DNA of 64,000 nucleotides from Neoarius graeffei. Its lineage: Eukaryota > Chordata > Actinopteri > Siluriformes > Ariidae. Shown here piece by piece: positions 43,409 to 55,425 of the stretch. Under the pieces are notes generated by a model. The model saw nothing but the letters and a program-made list of their open reading frames with translations. It was not told the origin of the DNA and did no database searches. The DNA lies in the NCBI RefSeq assembly GCF_027579695.1, contig NC_083596.1:16819755-16883754 (forward strand), given 5' to 3'. How positions within the stretch are numbered: the first letter of the stretch is position 1; each line of letters begins with the position of its first letter. The position numbers and the translations under genes are program-made.

Positions 43409-45331
43409 CCTACTTCATATTTCTTTAAAACAAAATGTCATCCTGAAGCTATATTGTCACACCCTCGTCTCAGTATGGTTATTTTCAGCACCACATAATA
43501 TCCCAAAACCAAATGTCATACTCCTCCCTTAATAAACACCATACATGTTAGTCATGAAGATCTATTAGCAGGTGATTAATGGTTTTACCCAGGACCGTTC
43601 CCAGTATTCAGAGACATTTCTCATACTTGGGGGTTTACAGGATTCTGAAAGCTTGTACTGTTAGGTGTTCGATATGAATAATCACAGTTAACTCCACTTA
43701 AAAGCTGCCTGCCATTATGAAGGAATTACATGTTCCTGCCCGAAGCAAGGACATGGCAGGCAGAGGCGTGAAAAAGTGTTTGCGTCTACATAAAAAGTAA
43801 AATGGGACACTAAGATGCATGACAACAAGCAAGCAAGCGGAATATTTAGAGGACACCGTATGAGAAATGTTCATGGTTTTAAGAAACATTTTGTCAAAGT
43901 ATTGGCTGCTGAAGTGACTATAAATCCAGTGACCCCAGTTTAGGTGTGATTTCAGAAACGAAAAATAAAGTATCAAAAGTAAAAGTGACAAAGGATAAAC
44001 TAATCCTGGAAATATAATGTAAATCTGTTTATTTATGCTGAGGAGAATAGTTTAAAAATGAATGGTGCATTAATCATACTTCGCTTTTCTTTAAACCTGA
44101 AGTGGGTGTGGCCTAAACCAGAAGGATTTTGCTTTTATGATGAACTGTACCACCTTGGAAAACCACTGGAAAACACTGAAAAATTCCCGGTGCTAGAAAT
44201 GCCAGCACTGCCAGCATAGTCTAAGAATTCAAGCTCTGACAGTACCTCGACCTCAGCTACATCACTCCAGTTCACCACTGGTCTCATATAGACATGTGTA
44301 CAGGCCTGTTGTCCATTGTGATACTTCCTGAAATATAAACCAACTAGTAGCCTAACTTGAACCAACACAATGCTGACCAGGCAGTTGCTAAGGATTACCA
44401 CAGATTCATTTTATAATAAAGATCATGGTCTTTATTTGAACTTCGTATCCAATAACTCGCTTTTGAAAATAAAAACCTGCTGCTCATGCAAGTTTTTTGT
44501 TGTTTGTGTTTCACTTTGCAAGGTTGGATCAACGTCATCACTCCGCAGACGCCACAGCTGAGCTGAGATTTATAGGAAATGTACTCTTTTCTCCTCAATC
44601 ACGCAATATAAATGGATAAAGCGCTAGGAGGTTTTCATTTGTGTTTCATAGAACACTTTGCAGCCGGGAAACACGTCTGACTGTTGTGCTTCCTGGATGC
44701 AATGGGAGATGAATGTATAAACCGCACAGCTTTGTTTGCCCATGTCCTTTTTTTTATCTTAGCTGGTGATAAATCTGTAATTATTGCACAAGAGTTTCCC
44801 ATTAATTTACCGTTACTTTCAACACATGGATTCTTCTCATCTGCCCAAATCTCTGTTACTTTGAAACAGCTGAGCTGAAAGTTATAGGAAATGCATCCTT
44901 CCTCCTCGATCGCACATTATAAAAGAATAAAGTGCCAAGAAATTTTCACCTACATTTCTCAGAATGCACTGCAGCCAGGAAGCAGGGAATTAAGAGAGGT
45001 TTTTTCTTGTAAATTTGTGAATTTTTATTCTTGAAACTGTTTAATCTGGGAACGTCTGAGGTTTTTTTTACTTCGCAGATTTATAACTTTATAATGTCAA
45101 AGAATATCTGTTTTTATTCTCATAAATATAATATATGATTTTAACCTTGGAATTTTTTTAAATCTCAGAATATTATTCTCCACCACAGGTCTGTTTTTTT
45201 TTTTTTCCTTTAAATTTAGTACCCCACTGTAGAACCCAGTTCTGGTACACACACCTCTAAGCTCAACCAAATGGCCTTTGAAGCTTTATTAGCACATAAA
45301 TAAATAAATAAATAAATAAATAAATGACTGA
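43409..45331. other. rnf43 intron with an unexplained direct repeat
   Basis: No gene recognised. It contains the diverged pair 44554-44672 / 44867-44988. (AAAT)n at 45297-45326 ends the stretch. Confidence 0.5.
44554..44988 (+). repeat. Diverged ~120-bp direct repeat pair
   Basis: 44554-44672 and 44867-44988 both start CAGCTGAGCTGA. They share TATAGGAAATG, a TCCTCAATC/TCCTCGATC block, and a GCAGCC-GGAA block in the same order. Divergence is perhaps a quarter. The spacer is about 195 bp. Confidence 0.65.
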
Positions 45332-45344
45332 ATAAAGCCATATA

Positions 45345-45531
45345 CTGGTGACTCTAAATTGACCGTAGGTGTGAATGTGGATGGTTGTCTGTGTCTATGT
45401 GTCAGCCCTGTGATGACCTGGCGACTTGTCCAGGGTGTACCCCGCCTTTCGCCCGTAGTCAGCTGGGATAGGCTCCAGCTTGCCTGCGACCCTGTAGAAC
45501 AGGATAAAGCGGCTACAGATAATGAGATGAG
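45345..45531 (+). mobile_element. V-SINE, 5'-truncated
   Basis: 13-bp duplication ATAAAGCCATATA at 45332-45344 and 45532-45544. Starts at ACTGGTGACTC in the middle of the SINE, as expected of incomplete reverse transcription. Confidence 0.95.
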
Positions 45532-45544
45532 ATAAAGCCATATA

Positions 45545-46111
45545 TATGTCATCTATCTGTATAGAACACATTACCTTTTTAATCCAAATAATCTATTCAT
45601 ATTTGGTAACATCCCTCAAATTGAAAAGTGAAAGGTGGGTAAGAATGTGCCTACTACTACCAAAAAAAAAAAATGTTTGAATCAGACTCAGGATGAGCTA
45701 TTAAGCTCTCGGGTCCAGGTGTAAAGTGTATCTGAGTGGTATACAGTAGAAATGAGACACTGATACAAATTTTCCAACAGTTTTTTTTCCCCTAAAACCT
45801 ATTAGCTCAAACATGTTGGAGCATGTCCAATGGGCCCTGTTATCAAAAAGCCTCAGCGTCAAGCAGCATCAGCCACGATTACTTTATTTTGAACGTGAAG
45901 TTTCTAATACAAGGGCGGATCCGTTAATCATAAATCACATCCCCTTCACACACCACGTGGTAAAACAGAGTGGTAGTCGGTCTCAAATTTATATGACAAC
46001 CAAAATAAAGATGAAGTGCCAGTTAAAAGGTGTGTCCTTGTTTATGTTGTGGCTTGCCATAATTTATATGGGTTTTTAATTAAACTATAAAGAACAGGAG
46101 ATATTTGTTTG
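45545..46111. other. rnf43 intron, unique
   Basis: No gene or mobile element recognised. The 88-aa frame at 45813-46079 has no recognised motif. Confidence 0.45.
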
Positions 46112-46412
46112 GAGCCCTGCTCAGGGTGTACCTCACCTCTCACCCAGGGGTGAAAGTAACTTTTATTTCTTGCCGGTACTATTATTTTGAGTCATAGTGC
46201 ATGCGCACAGCACGTGCCGAAAAATACACCTAATTATTTATTATTGTCTACTTATCAAGCATTCACTAGGAATTCTTATCACTCAGTAGTACTAGTATAG
46301 TACTTTTTTATCACACTATCACTCTTTCATCCACCTGTATCGGTTTTTGATTATAAATAAATTGCAAACACATCATTTCAACAACACAATCGTTTTAATA
46401 AGATGTTTTTTA

Positions 46413-48017
46413 CAACCCCGATTCCAAAAAATTTGGGACAAAGTACAAATGGTAAATAAAAACGGAATGCAATAATTTACAAATCTCAAAAACTGATATT
46501 GTATTCACAATAGAACATAGACAACATATCGAATGTCGAAAGTGAGACATTTTGAAATTTCATGCCAAATATTGGCTCATTTGAAATTTCATGACAGCAA
46601 CACATCTCAAAAAAGTTGGGACAGGGGCAATAAGAGGCTGGAAAAGTTAAAGGTACAAAAAAGGAACAGCTGGAGGACCAAATTGCAACTCATTAGGTCA
46701 ATTGGCAATAGGTCATTAACATGACTGGGTATAAAAAGAGCATCTTGGAGTGGCAGCGGCTCTCAGAAGTAAAGATGGGAAGAGGATCACCAATCCCCCT
46801 AATTCTGCGCCGACAAATAGTGGAGCAATATCAGAAAGGAGTTCGACAGTGTAAAATTGCAAAGAGTTTGAACATATCATCATCTACAGTGCATAATATC
46901 ATCAAAAGATTCAGAGAATCTGGAAGAATCTCTGTGCGTAAGGGTCAAGGCCGGAAAACCATACTGGGTGCCCGTGATCTTCGGGCCTTTAGACGGCACT
47001 GCATCACATACAGGCATGCTTCTGTATTGGAAATCACAAAATGGGCTCAGGAATATTTCCAGAGAACATTATCTGTGAACACAATTCACCGTGCCATCCG
47101 CCGTTGCCAGCTAAAACTCTATAGTTCAAAGAAGAAGCCGTATCTAAACATGATCCAGAAGCGCAGACGTCTTCTCTGGGCCAAGGCTCATTTAAAATGG
47201 ACTGTGGCAAAGTGGAAAACTGTTCTGTGGTCAGCCGAATCAAAATTTGAAGTTCTTTATGGAAATCAGGGACGCCGTGTCATTCGGACTAAAGAGGAGA
47301 AGGACGACCCAAGTTGTTATCAGCGCTCAGTTCAGAAGCCTGCATCTCTGATGGTATGGGGTTGCATTAGTGCGTGTGGCATGGGCAGCTTACACATCTG
47401 GAAAGACACCATCAATGCTGAAAGGTATATCCAGGTTCTAGAGCAACATATGCTCCCATCCAGACGACGTCTTTTTCAGGGAAGACCTTGCATTTTCCAA
47501 CATGACAATGCCAAACCACATACTGCATCAATTACAGCATCATGGCTGCGTAGAAGAAGGGTCCGGGTACTGAACTGGCCAGCCTGCAGTCCAGATCTTT
47601 CACCCATAGAAAACATTTGGCGCATCATAAAACAGAAGATGCGACAAAAAAGACCTAAGACAGTTGAGCAACTAGAGTCCTACATTAGACAAGAATGGGT
47701 TAACATTCCTATCCCTAAACTTGAGCAACTTGTCTCCTCAGTCCCCAGACGTTTACAGACTGTTGTAAAGTGAAAAGGGGATGTCTCACAGTGGTAAACA
47801 TGGTCTTGTCCCAACTTTTTTGAGATGTGTTGTTGTCATGAAATTTAAAATCACCTAATTTTTCTCTTTAAATGATACATTTTCTCAGTTTAAACATTTG
47901 ATATATCATCTATGTTCTATTCTGAATAAAATATGGAATTTTGAAACTTCCACATCATTGCATTCCGTTTTTATTTACAATTTGTACTTTGTCCCAACTT
48001 TTTTGGAATCGGGGTTG
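46413..48017 (+). mobile_element. Tc1-like transposon, copy 2, complete
   Basis: TA at 46411-46412 and 48018-48019. Outer repeat CAACCCCGATTCCAAAAAA and inner repeat TCTCAAAAAAGTTGGGACA occur at both ends (left 46413 and 46605; right about 47800 and 47990). This is the IR/DR arrangement known from Sleeping Beauty-type Tc1 elements. 1605 bp. Confidence 0.95.
46775..47773 (+). CDS. Tc1 transposase, full-length frame, first Asp lost
   Basis: 332 residues from [10 protein letters not shown] to RLQTVVK, no stops. N-terminal paired-like helix-turn-helix about 10-60 ([20 protein letters not shown]). The catalytic core should be DD34E. The second Asp is residue 244 ([10 protein letters not shown]) and the Glu residue 279 (SPIENIW), 34 residues apart. 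At position 154 the codon is GCC (47234-47236), giving WSAESKFEV where copy 1 has WSDES. The protein would bind DNA but should not cut it. An upstream in-frame ATG at 46721 is less likely, since copy 1 also aligns from MGRGSP. Confidence 0.92.
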   Translation: MGRGSPIPLILRRQIVEQYQKGVRQCKIAKSLNISSSTVHNIIKRFRESGRISVRKGQGRKTILGARDLRAFRRHCITYRHASVLEITKWAQEYFQRTLSVNTIHRAIRRCQLKLYSSKKKPYLNMIQKRRRLLWAKAHLKWTVAKWKTVLWSAESKFEVLYGNQGRRVIRTKEEKDDPSCYQRSVQKPASLMVWGCISACGMGSLHIWKDTINAERYIQVLEQHMLPSRRRLFQGRPCIFQHDNAKPHTASITASWLRRRRVRVLNWPACSPDLSPIENIWRIIKQKMRQKRPKTVEQLESYIRQEWVNIPIPKLEQLVSSVPRRLQTVVK

Positions 48018-48675
48018 TAGCTGAACAGTTGAAAACTAACTTTTCATTTTGGACATTGGACACAGAACAGTGTAACAGAACAGAAAAGTGAAAGTTACTT
48101 TGATTACCAGCTGCGCACGTTATAGCACAAGATCTGGTTAAGCCGTACACGCGCTGTAGCTCGCTCGTTGTTTGTCCAGCGAAACACTGCACACATAATA
48201 GAATATTGAAACATCAGCATATGTTTCTGTATATGTTGTTTTTATTTGGGAGACTTTGCAACAAACGTCTGTCTACTAAAACACTTTGGATACCAGCTGC
48301 GCACGTTGGCGCAAGATGGTTAAGCAGTGGGCTACACGCACTATCTCACACGTTGTCTGTCGAGTGAAACACGGAAGGAATTCACTTTAGACGTAATTCA
48401 GAGACAGGTCAGAACGAGTTATATGCAATGTATATTGAGGAAAACGTGTTGCTTTTGGTAAATTGCCGTTAGCAGGTGTGTTGTTGTGCTGAAAGTGCGT
48501 TTTTTTTTCAGAGACAGTATATTTTTCTTTCCGGTACAGCCAAATCTTTTAGTGGTACGCCGGACCGGCCAGGACCGGCTTACTTTCACCCCTGCTCTCA
48601 CCTGAAGTCAATGGGGATTGGCTCCAGCTTCCCCCACAACCCTGATGGATAAGTGGTGTGAATGGATGGATGGAC

Positions 48676-49713
48676 GGATGCTTATTTGTTTGGATTTTTT
48701 TCTATATTCTCCCTGATTTTTGGTCCCCTGCCAATTGCCACCCACCGTCCAAACTCTCCAACAGTTACCAACAGAGGGAGGTGAAGTCTGACGACGTGTG
48801 CTTCCTCCAGCATACAAGAACTACATCTGCTACTTATGCTACATCACAGGGCTGTACAACACACCCAGAGGAAAGTGCTATCTACCCTCTTATGCATACA
48901 TACATGAGCTCACAGATGTCTGTGATTGGCTAGTACTGCTACCTTGGCTCCCAGGCACAGAACGGTGTGGCATTGTTAGGATTTGAACTCATGATCTCTT
49001 GACACATTGTAAATGATTGGACTCCATTAATGAAATGTTACTATTCCTAACCGATTTTTTTTTTTTTTTTGCTTTGTTCAAAATTCAGAATTGTTTGTTC
49101 TAACACTTTATTACCCACATGTAATGTGTCAGTCACCCTGTTTCTGTGTAGCTTTAACAAGAGTTCCAAGCGAGCTGTGAAACCACATCTCTGAAACACT
49201 TGCATTTCTGTTCAACATAAATGCTTGGCTGGTACACACGGATGACTTCTGTCTTGTGATTCTTCTGTCTCATGATTTCTTCTGTCACCTGATTCGCTGA
49301 ATGAATCCATGACATTAGCAATGTTATGGTAATGTAAATATTTCCATGTAGTCAATTTTCTGGCAAGCCATCAGACTCTACAGTATTTGCAGCTGTTTTG
49401 AAGGCTGCAGTGTGTGTCTGGGAAAAACCTTGTGTGTTATATACAAAACTGTTGTCCCAGCTGGACAAGTTAAGCTCTGGGCAAGCAAAAGTGCGCGTCT
49501 CATCTTTATACCGATGCATTTGAGGGAGAATCTCAGAAAAAGTGACAAGGTGACATGAAAATGGAAAGTGTGGCTGATTATAGATTTCATTTGATGTCCT
49601 ATAATTTGGGCAAAACTACAGTAGGTGTACATTAATTAAAGTCATGCATGCTTGCTTGGAGGTTTTTGGCAGTGTTGCCTAGTATGTCCTTTTCCTACAA
49701 AATTCAGACAAGC
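48676..49713. other. rnf43 intron, unique
   Basis: No gene or recognised mobile element. Confidence 0.45.
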
Positions 49714-49725
49714 ATATATCTTTTA

Positions 49726-50086
49726 GGGCGGCCCGGTGGTGTAGTGGTTAGCGCTGTCGCCTCACGGCAAGAAGGTCCGGGTTTGAGCCCCGTGGCAGGT
49801 GAGGGCGTTTCTGTGCAGAGTTTGCATGTTCTCTCTGTGTCCACGTGGGTTTCCTCCGGGTGCTCCGGTTTCCCCCACAGTCCAAAGACATGCAGGTTAG
49901 GTTAACTGGTGACTCTAAATTGACCGTGAGTGTGAATGGTTGTCTGTATCTATGTGTCAGCCCTGTGATGACCTGGCGACTTGTCCAGGGTGTACCCCGC
50001 CTTTCGCCCGTAGTCAGCTGGGATAGGCTCCAGCTTGCCTGCGACCCTGTAGAACAGGATAAAGCGGCTACAGATAATGAGATGAG
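49726..50086 (+). mobile_element. V-SINE, full length
   Basis: 12-bp duplication ATATATCTTTTA at 49714-49725 and 50087-50098. Complete head, core and (ATGAG)n tail. Confidence 0.95.
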
Positions 50087-50098
50087 ATATATCTTTTA

Positions 50099-51020
50099 AT
50101 GCTCCTTATCAATTGGGATTATTTTTATCACATAGACCTGGCAGCTCTAGCAACATTCATCAGAAACATGCATCCATCCATAGTCTCGCATCTTGAACAT
50201 GTTAAACAGGACTTTGGTGACTTGATTAATTTTCCAGATGTTGCATAAGTCGCCGGTGGCAACAATACACTTAATATACACCTTGACTGCACACTTTTAG
50301 GCTATATCAAGTAGTTACCTTAATCTGTACACAATTTTTTTTTGTTATTAAAAAACAATTAAGAATCAAATGGCATATTATCTGTATTAATGCCTTACAT
50401 CAGTGTTTTACTCCACATCCACAAGATTTATTTGTTCTGACAAGACAGTCTTTATTTGATAAGACCTTCATTTATTAACGCATTATCTTCATTACTCAAC
50501 TTGCAGTTCCTCTTCCTGACAGCTGTGTAATTGAAAATTTCCACCACTGAAAGGCAGCTTTTGTGTTTTGGGTAATTTGTGCTTCGTGTTCATTTCAGAC
50601 GCAGTGCAAGCTCATTTTGTACATCGGTATATCTAAACATGTAAATTCATGATAGACAAGGGCTGATAGTAGCTTTCTTTCTTTCCTTTATGATGGTTTG
50701 TGAGGGTTTTTTTTTTCATAATAAAATCTTGAAGAATTCACCACATTTTCACAAAATGCCTCAGAGTGATTGGTGGTTCGTCAGACTGTAAACCTTTTCA
50801 TTTTACTGTAATTACTGAACAATTCATAGTAGTTCTGTATAACAACTTTAAATTATTAAACATATTTAATTATTAAATTTAACAAAAGGTTAAAAGTCAA
50901 AGAACAAATTTGGTTTCCAAGTGTAGGATGAAGAAAGTTTATGAAAGGCAAAACTTGAAAAGATAAAATATATAAGCCAAATAATTTATACTGGCAATAT
51001 ATATATATATATATATATAA
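50099..51020. other. rnf43 intron, AT-rich
   Basis: No gene or mobile element recognised. An (AT)n run at 50997-51019 immediately precedes the next SINE. Confidence 0.5.
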
Positions 51021-51385
51021 GGACTGCATGGTGGTGTAGTGGTTAGCGCTGTCGCCTCACAGCAAGAAGGTCCGGGTTCAAGCCCCGTGGCCGGCGAGGG
51101 CCTTTCTGTGTGGAGTTTGCATGTTCTCCCCGTGTCTGCGTGGGTTTCCTCCGGGTGCTCCAGTTTCCCCCAAAGACATGCAGGTTAGGTTAATTGGTGG
51201 CTCCAAATTGACCATAGGTGTGAATGTGAGTGTGAATGGTTGTCTGTGTCTATGTCTTAGCCCTGTGATGACCTGGCGACTTGTCCAGGGTGTACCCCGC
51301 CTTTCGCCCGTAGTCAGCTGGGATAGGCTCCAGCTTGCCTGCGACCCTGCAGGATAAGCGGCTACAGATAATGGATGGATGGATG
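51021..51385 (+). mobile_element. V-SINE, full length
   Basis: Head with A and B boxes, core, and a (GGAT)n tail ending near 51385. No target duplication recognised because the left flank is an AT microsatellite. Confidence 0.88.
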
Positions 51386-51826
51386 TTTGGAAAAGAACAT
51401 TAAGAAAATTCTTGGAAACAACATCATCCAGATAATACAGGAGATTGCACCAATTGGCAGCGCTCATATACTAAGGAAAATACTCACCATACCATCGTGA
51501 TACTTTTCACAAAATAGCTTCAGTCTTTCTACTCTTGGACTCCAGAGGAGACCCGGTGATGGACTTTTATATTGAACCTGCTAAGGGAAAATAAATAAAT
51601 AAATAAATAAATAAATAAAAATATGTGTATTATAAAACAATTTATACCACAGTGCTGTTGAATTCTCGAATCTGAAGGTCTTGATTAATTTTCTGTAACT
51701 GCAGCTCTGACAGCAGTTCAGGATGTCGATCAAATCAAAAGGTTTATACATATACGTATTTGCTCTAATAAGTTCTTGAGTAACGACTCATTCAGAGGGA
51801 CTTCTAAGGAAGCCAAGCCACATAAA
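51386..51826. other. rnf43 intron, AT-rich
   Basis: Contains (AAAT)n at about 51588-51619. Nothing else recognised. Confidence 0.5.
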
Positions 51827-52853
51827 TGACTGTAAAAAACATGGACAGTGTAACGTCTCTAAAAAGTGAAGCAACCACAGGTCTAGCGCCCCGCTGGCTG
51901 GCTGCAGTATAATGTGTAGCCCCGCCCACCCTCATGTGCTTCAATGACAAAACAGCTTGTTCTCCATCCCTGTGTTCAAAATCGCTCCCTACTCACTATA
52001 TAGGGCACTATATAGTGAGGACGCCATTTTGTAGTGCTGTCCAAAATGATAGTGAGGATTATTTACACCCTATATAGTGCACTCAAAGTATCCCACAATG
52101 CATCACGAAAAGTAGTGTACAACTGATGGTCACTAACCAAGCAATATATTCCATCATACATTGCGGTCGCACTGAAAGAAATCAAATTAAAAGTCTCAAA
52201 TTTGATTTAATAAAAGGCAGCGGCAAAGAAGAAAGTATTCAGCCTTGATTTAAAAAAACTGAAAGCTGCAGGTACTTTGTATTGATTAATGTGGGAAATG
52301 CGCTCAGTATAATATGGATTTATCACAAAAATACATGCTTGTGTTTATTATTTTGAAAACCCACCAGCCGACTGATCTGGCACGTTTTAATTGTGCAACA
52401 GTAATGACGTAAATACCAGCGCGACGGACTAGTGTCCGAAAGTGTTTTTTCATTTTACCAATGAGCTCACTGTATAGTCCTCTATATAGTAATTCCCTAT
52501 CTAGGAAGTACCGTAGGGAGTAATGAACAAGTGAGCGATTTCGGACACAGGGCATGTCACTTTTCTCATCAAAACTATATCTATCTAAAACTTTATTAAA
52601 TTATATTGTAAGAAGGCGTGGCTACACTTGGGAATTAAGTGATTGACAGCCTTGGTGACAAGCTGGACCTTGGTATTGGGAGAAAGGGGCGGGAATACCA
52701 AATGAGTAGGTGTACCGACTTCGAGTCTCGTCTCTACTGCGCAAACTCTGGCTCCAAAATTTGGTAACATTGCAGAAGAATTTTGGCTTCATTCATATTG
52801 AACGGAAGGACATGGAGTCATGTGATTTGTGTTGGGTTTTTTTTTTACAGTCA
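51827..52853. mobile_element. Possible DNA element hosting a MITE
   Basis: TGACTGTAAAAAAC at the left is inverse to the right end TTTTTTTTTACAGTCA. No clear target duplication. The A/T runs make the match only moderately informative. Confidence 0.45.
51968..52552. mobile_element. MITE with CCCTGTGTTCAAAATCGCTC ends
   Basis: The right end GAGCGATTTCGGACACAGGG is inverse to the left. CAT flanks both sides (51965-51967, 52553-52555), a 3-bp duplication. Subterminal CACTATATAG words are repeated in both orientations. 585 bp; the minus-strand 83-aa frame inside is not recognised. Confidence 0.8.
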
Positions 52854-55224
52854 CTGATGCACATTATCGAAGTGAAATAATAAAGGAATTAATATAGTGT
52901 GTTGTTATATGACAAAGAACAACATGGAATCATTCGCCGGGGTTGGTGTCTCCGTTGCAGTTTTGCGTAAAATAGAAGCGATGTTTTCAAAAATTTTGGA
53001 AAAAAAAATTCAAATGGTTTTTGTTTCCACTGATTGATATTTTGAGATTAAAGCTAGATTTTCTCCTCTTGTGACAGATCTTCCAGAGCGTTCTTTTTTT
53101 TCATAAATGTCGCGTTTCATTTTGCTCTTCATGTCATATCATGTCGTATCATGTGACTTAAAAGCGAAAAACGTGTTTCCATTTCAAGTTTGCGAAATAT
53201 TGCCTTATCGAATTGTCTGAAGAACCACCCCATGCGAGCGTAAAAATGTTTTTGCGATATTTGAGAGTTTTTCCGAAATTCATTAGTAGTGTTTCCATGG
53301 CTCGTTTTTTTAGTTCGCAATTTCAAATTGCGAATTAAGCAAGTTAACGGAAACACGGCTATTGATAGCGTGACGTTTTCTCTAGGGAGATGTTTATTTA
53401 ATATTTATGGAAGGAGTCTCCAGTGTCAGTGCTTCGTCAAGAAGTCGGTAAGCGAGTCTTCCGAACTAGAACTCACAGAGGATTATTTTTCAATAAATAT
53501 TTTATTTGTTACGTGTTATATAAATGATTATCGGCACAGTGTGCATAATCTGCAGTCGAGAAGTGGTTAAAGATTGCGTTTGCGCTGTAGTAGTAGTAGT
53601 TTCAGTCTGGCGTACCGGTATGGATGTGGGAATTATGGTCAACATGACTGTCGGTTTATTTGTTTAATCTAATTTTGTGTGTCTTTGGAAGGAGGTTTGC
53701 ATTTTTGGTTAGTTTCTTGAGTTATAAAGCTGCACAAATTGATCTTGCTGTCCCAAATCCTTCACGTCAATGAGTAGCATTAAGTTGCGTAAAGTCCCAT
53801 CATAACCTCATTTCAACGTCGTTTTAACCCAGGTCAGCTGAGGAACACCACGTTTACTTGGATTTATCTTTTTGTGCGTAGGCATGTGTGTGTATGAGCA
53901 CACACGCGCGCCCTTGTTTATGTGTGAGGGCGTGTGTGAGGTTGGCTGTCGCTGTGATCATTACTAAACTCCATTAAGCGAGATCAAAGCGGCTCAGATG
54001 TTCCGTAACAAAAGCCATATTGTAAAGTGAGACAGTCAGGGCGACAGAACATGCTTTATGTCTCTGCAGTCACATGGTTTCTCCCTCACGCTCACACACA
54101 CACACACAGCAGGGCGAACAGTGCACACACACTGTCCTGCTCCTGACCTGTCTGCTTCAGTGTTTCTTTCCCTCCGTCTCAGCCTTTCTTCATGCCAGGC
54201 TCTTCCTTTGCAAATTCAGAGATATCAGACGCCTGTGAAAAATAGAGGATTTTAAAAAAAAAGACAGCGTTTGTCCAAACAGTTTTCTATGCTACAGATT
54301 AGTAACCATAGCAGTTCCTTTGCTTACATTTAAACAAACGGCTTTGCTTTCAACCGCACAGTTTTCGTGAGCCTCATGGCAAACTCCAAATGTTTTTTTC
54401 TTTCTTTTTTTTTCTGCAAACTCAAATAGGCTCTGGTTCTCTGGTTTTCTCCTCAATGCCATGTGAGAGCGCACTGTTCCACAGTTCACCTGGAGAACTT
54501 TCTTTTCTCAGACACTTCCTCTGCTGTTCCATGTGGGAGGACAGTCGTTTTCGGCAGGGTCACGAAAATATGTGCGGATTATTTTCATTTCCCGTTACTG
54601 ACTTTACAAGTTCTGTGACTAAGTGGCATGTTATTTTACTCAATGGGTTGAGAGAACCTACAAACTTTCTTTCAGACAAGTTCACACTTTTAGTAGTTTT
54701 TCCTTACTTAGTTTGCCTTCCTGTTTAAGCCTGGGGCCCTGGGATTTTTCGATTTAGTTGATCTTATCCCTGATTTGCAAAAATGGAAGTGGATTTCCAC
54801 ATTGAAATCGTATTATCAGTAAGTCAGTCTTAGTCTTTTTGTGGCCGTTTTTCATGTTTAAATCGTTGGCGTAGCTCGAGGTCGAGTATCCTTTCCGAGA
54901 TCAAGCCGCAAGGTGGTTGAAGTGGAGATGACTTGAGAGTCCAAAATGAGAATGAAACAGTTGAAGCAGGGGGTAGTTGTAGGCAGTTCAGTGCCTGCTG
55001 CTCTCTGTTGTTCTCGGAGCTTTCAGCGGTGGCGTTTTTTTCATCGGCATGGTGTCTCTTATCGTTTTCAGCCTTGATGGAGCCAGAAAAACAGGATGTT
55101 CTCCAAAGCCTTCAGTTTTCCACGACTGCTTCCCCGGTCTTCAGATCGATGTTAAATGCTATCAGAGATCTAACGTTTGATGCAGTCCTTGAAGCACTTT
55201 TTGAGTTCCCCGCTCTTTCTGTGG
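52854..55224. other. rnf43 intron, mostly unclassified
   Basis: 53050-53380 has TTTCCAT/ATGGAAA-type inverted words and may be a MITE. The region 53830-54720 has no recognised repeat except short CA runs. The 112- and 133-aa frames at 54390 and 54933 show no domain. Confidence 0.4.
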
Positions 55225-55425
55225 CTTTTTCAACACAATCTGAGAAGCATTCTGGGAATTTCTTGGGAAGGTCATGTTCCGAACACAGGAGTCCTCAAAA
55301 GAGCTGGACTTCCCTCCATCGAGACGGTGATTGAACGCCATGAACTGCACTGGCTTGGCCATGTCCAAAGGATGCCAAACGAATGACTCCCCAAGCAAGT
55401 TGTCTACTCTGAACATGTTTAAATA
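55225..55425 (+). pseudogene. Fragment of non-LTR retrotransposon RT C-terminus
   Basis: The frame reads ILGISWEGHVPNTGVLKRAG, then LPSIETVIERHELHWLGHVQ and RMPNE before a stop. LRWLGHV-RM-x-LPK is a hallmark of the C-terminal region of LINE-encoded reverse transcriptases. Homologous sequence (LPKQVVYSEL) continues after the stop. Only ~65 residues remain. Confidence 0.7.

Larger units (their letters stand above)
46145..48594. mobile_element. hAT element hosting a Tc1
   Basis: Perfect 8-bp duplication CTCTCACC at 46137-46144 and 48595-48602. Inverted ends CAGGGGTGAAAGTAA and TTACTTTCACCCCTG. Without the Tc1 (46413-48017 plus one TA) it is about 840 bp, non-coding. Two CAGCTGCGCACGTT words lie in its right half (near 48109 and 48295). 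Confidence 0.93.
46112..48675 (+). mobile_element. Old SINE tail interrupted by a hAT element
   Basis: 46112-46144 (GAGCCCTGCTCAGGGTGTAC) and 48603-48675 (GGCTCCAGCTTCCCCCACAA, then GATGGATGGA) join into a diverged V-SINE tail when 46145-48602 is removed. Confidence 0.65.

Noticed and set aside
54933-55334. 133-aa frame upstream of the LINE fragment
   Set aside because: No domain recognised, and it overlaps the RT fragment in another frame.
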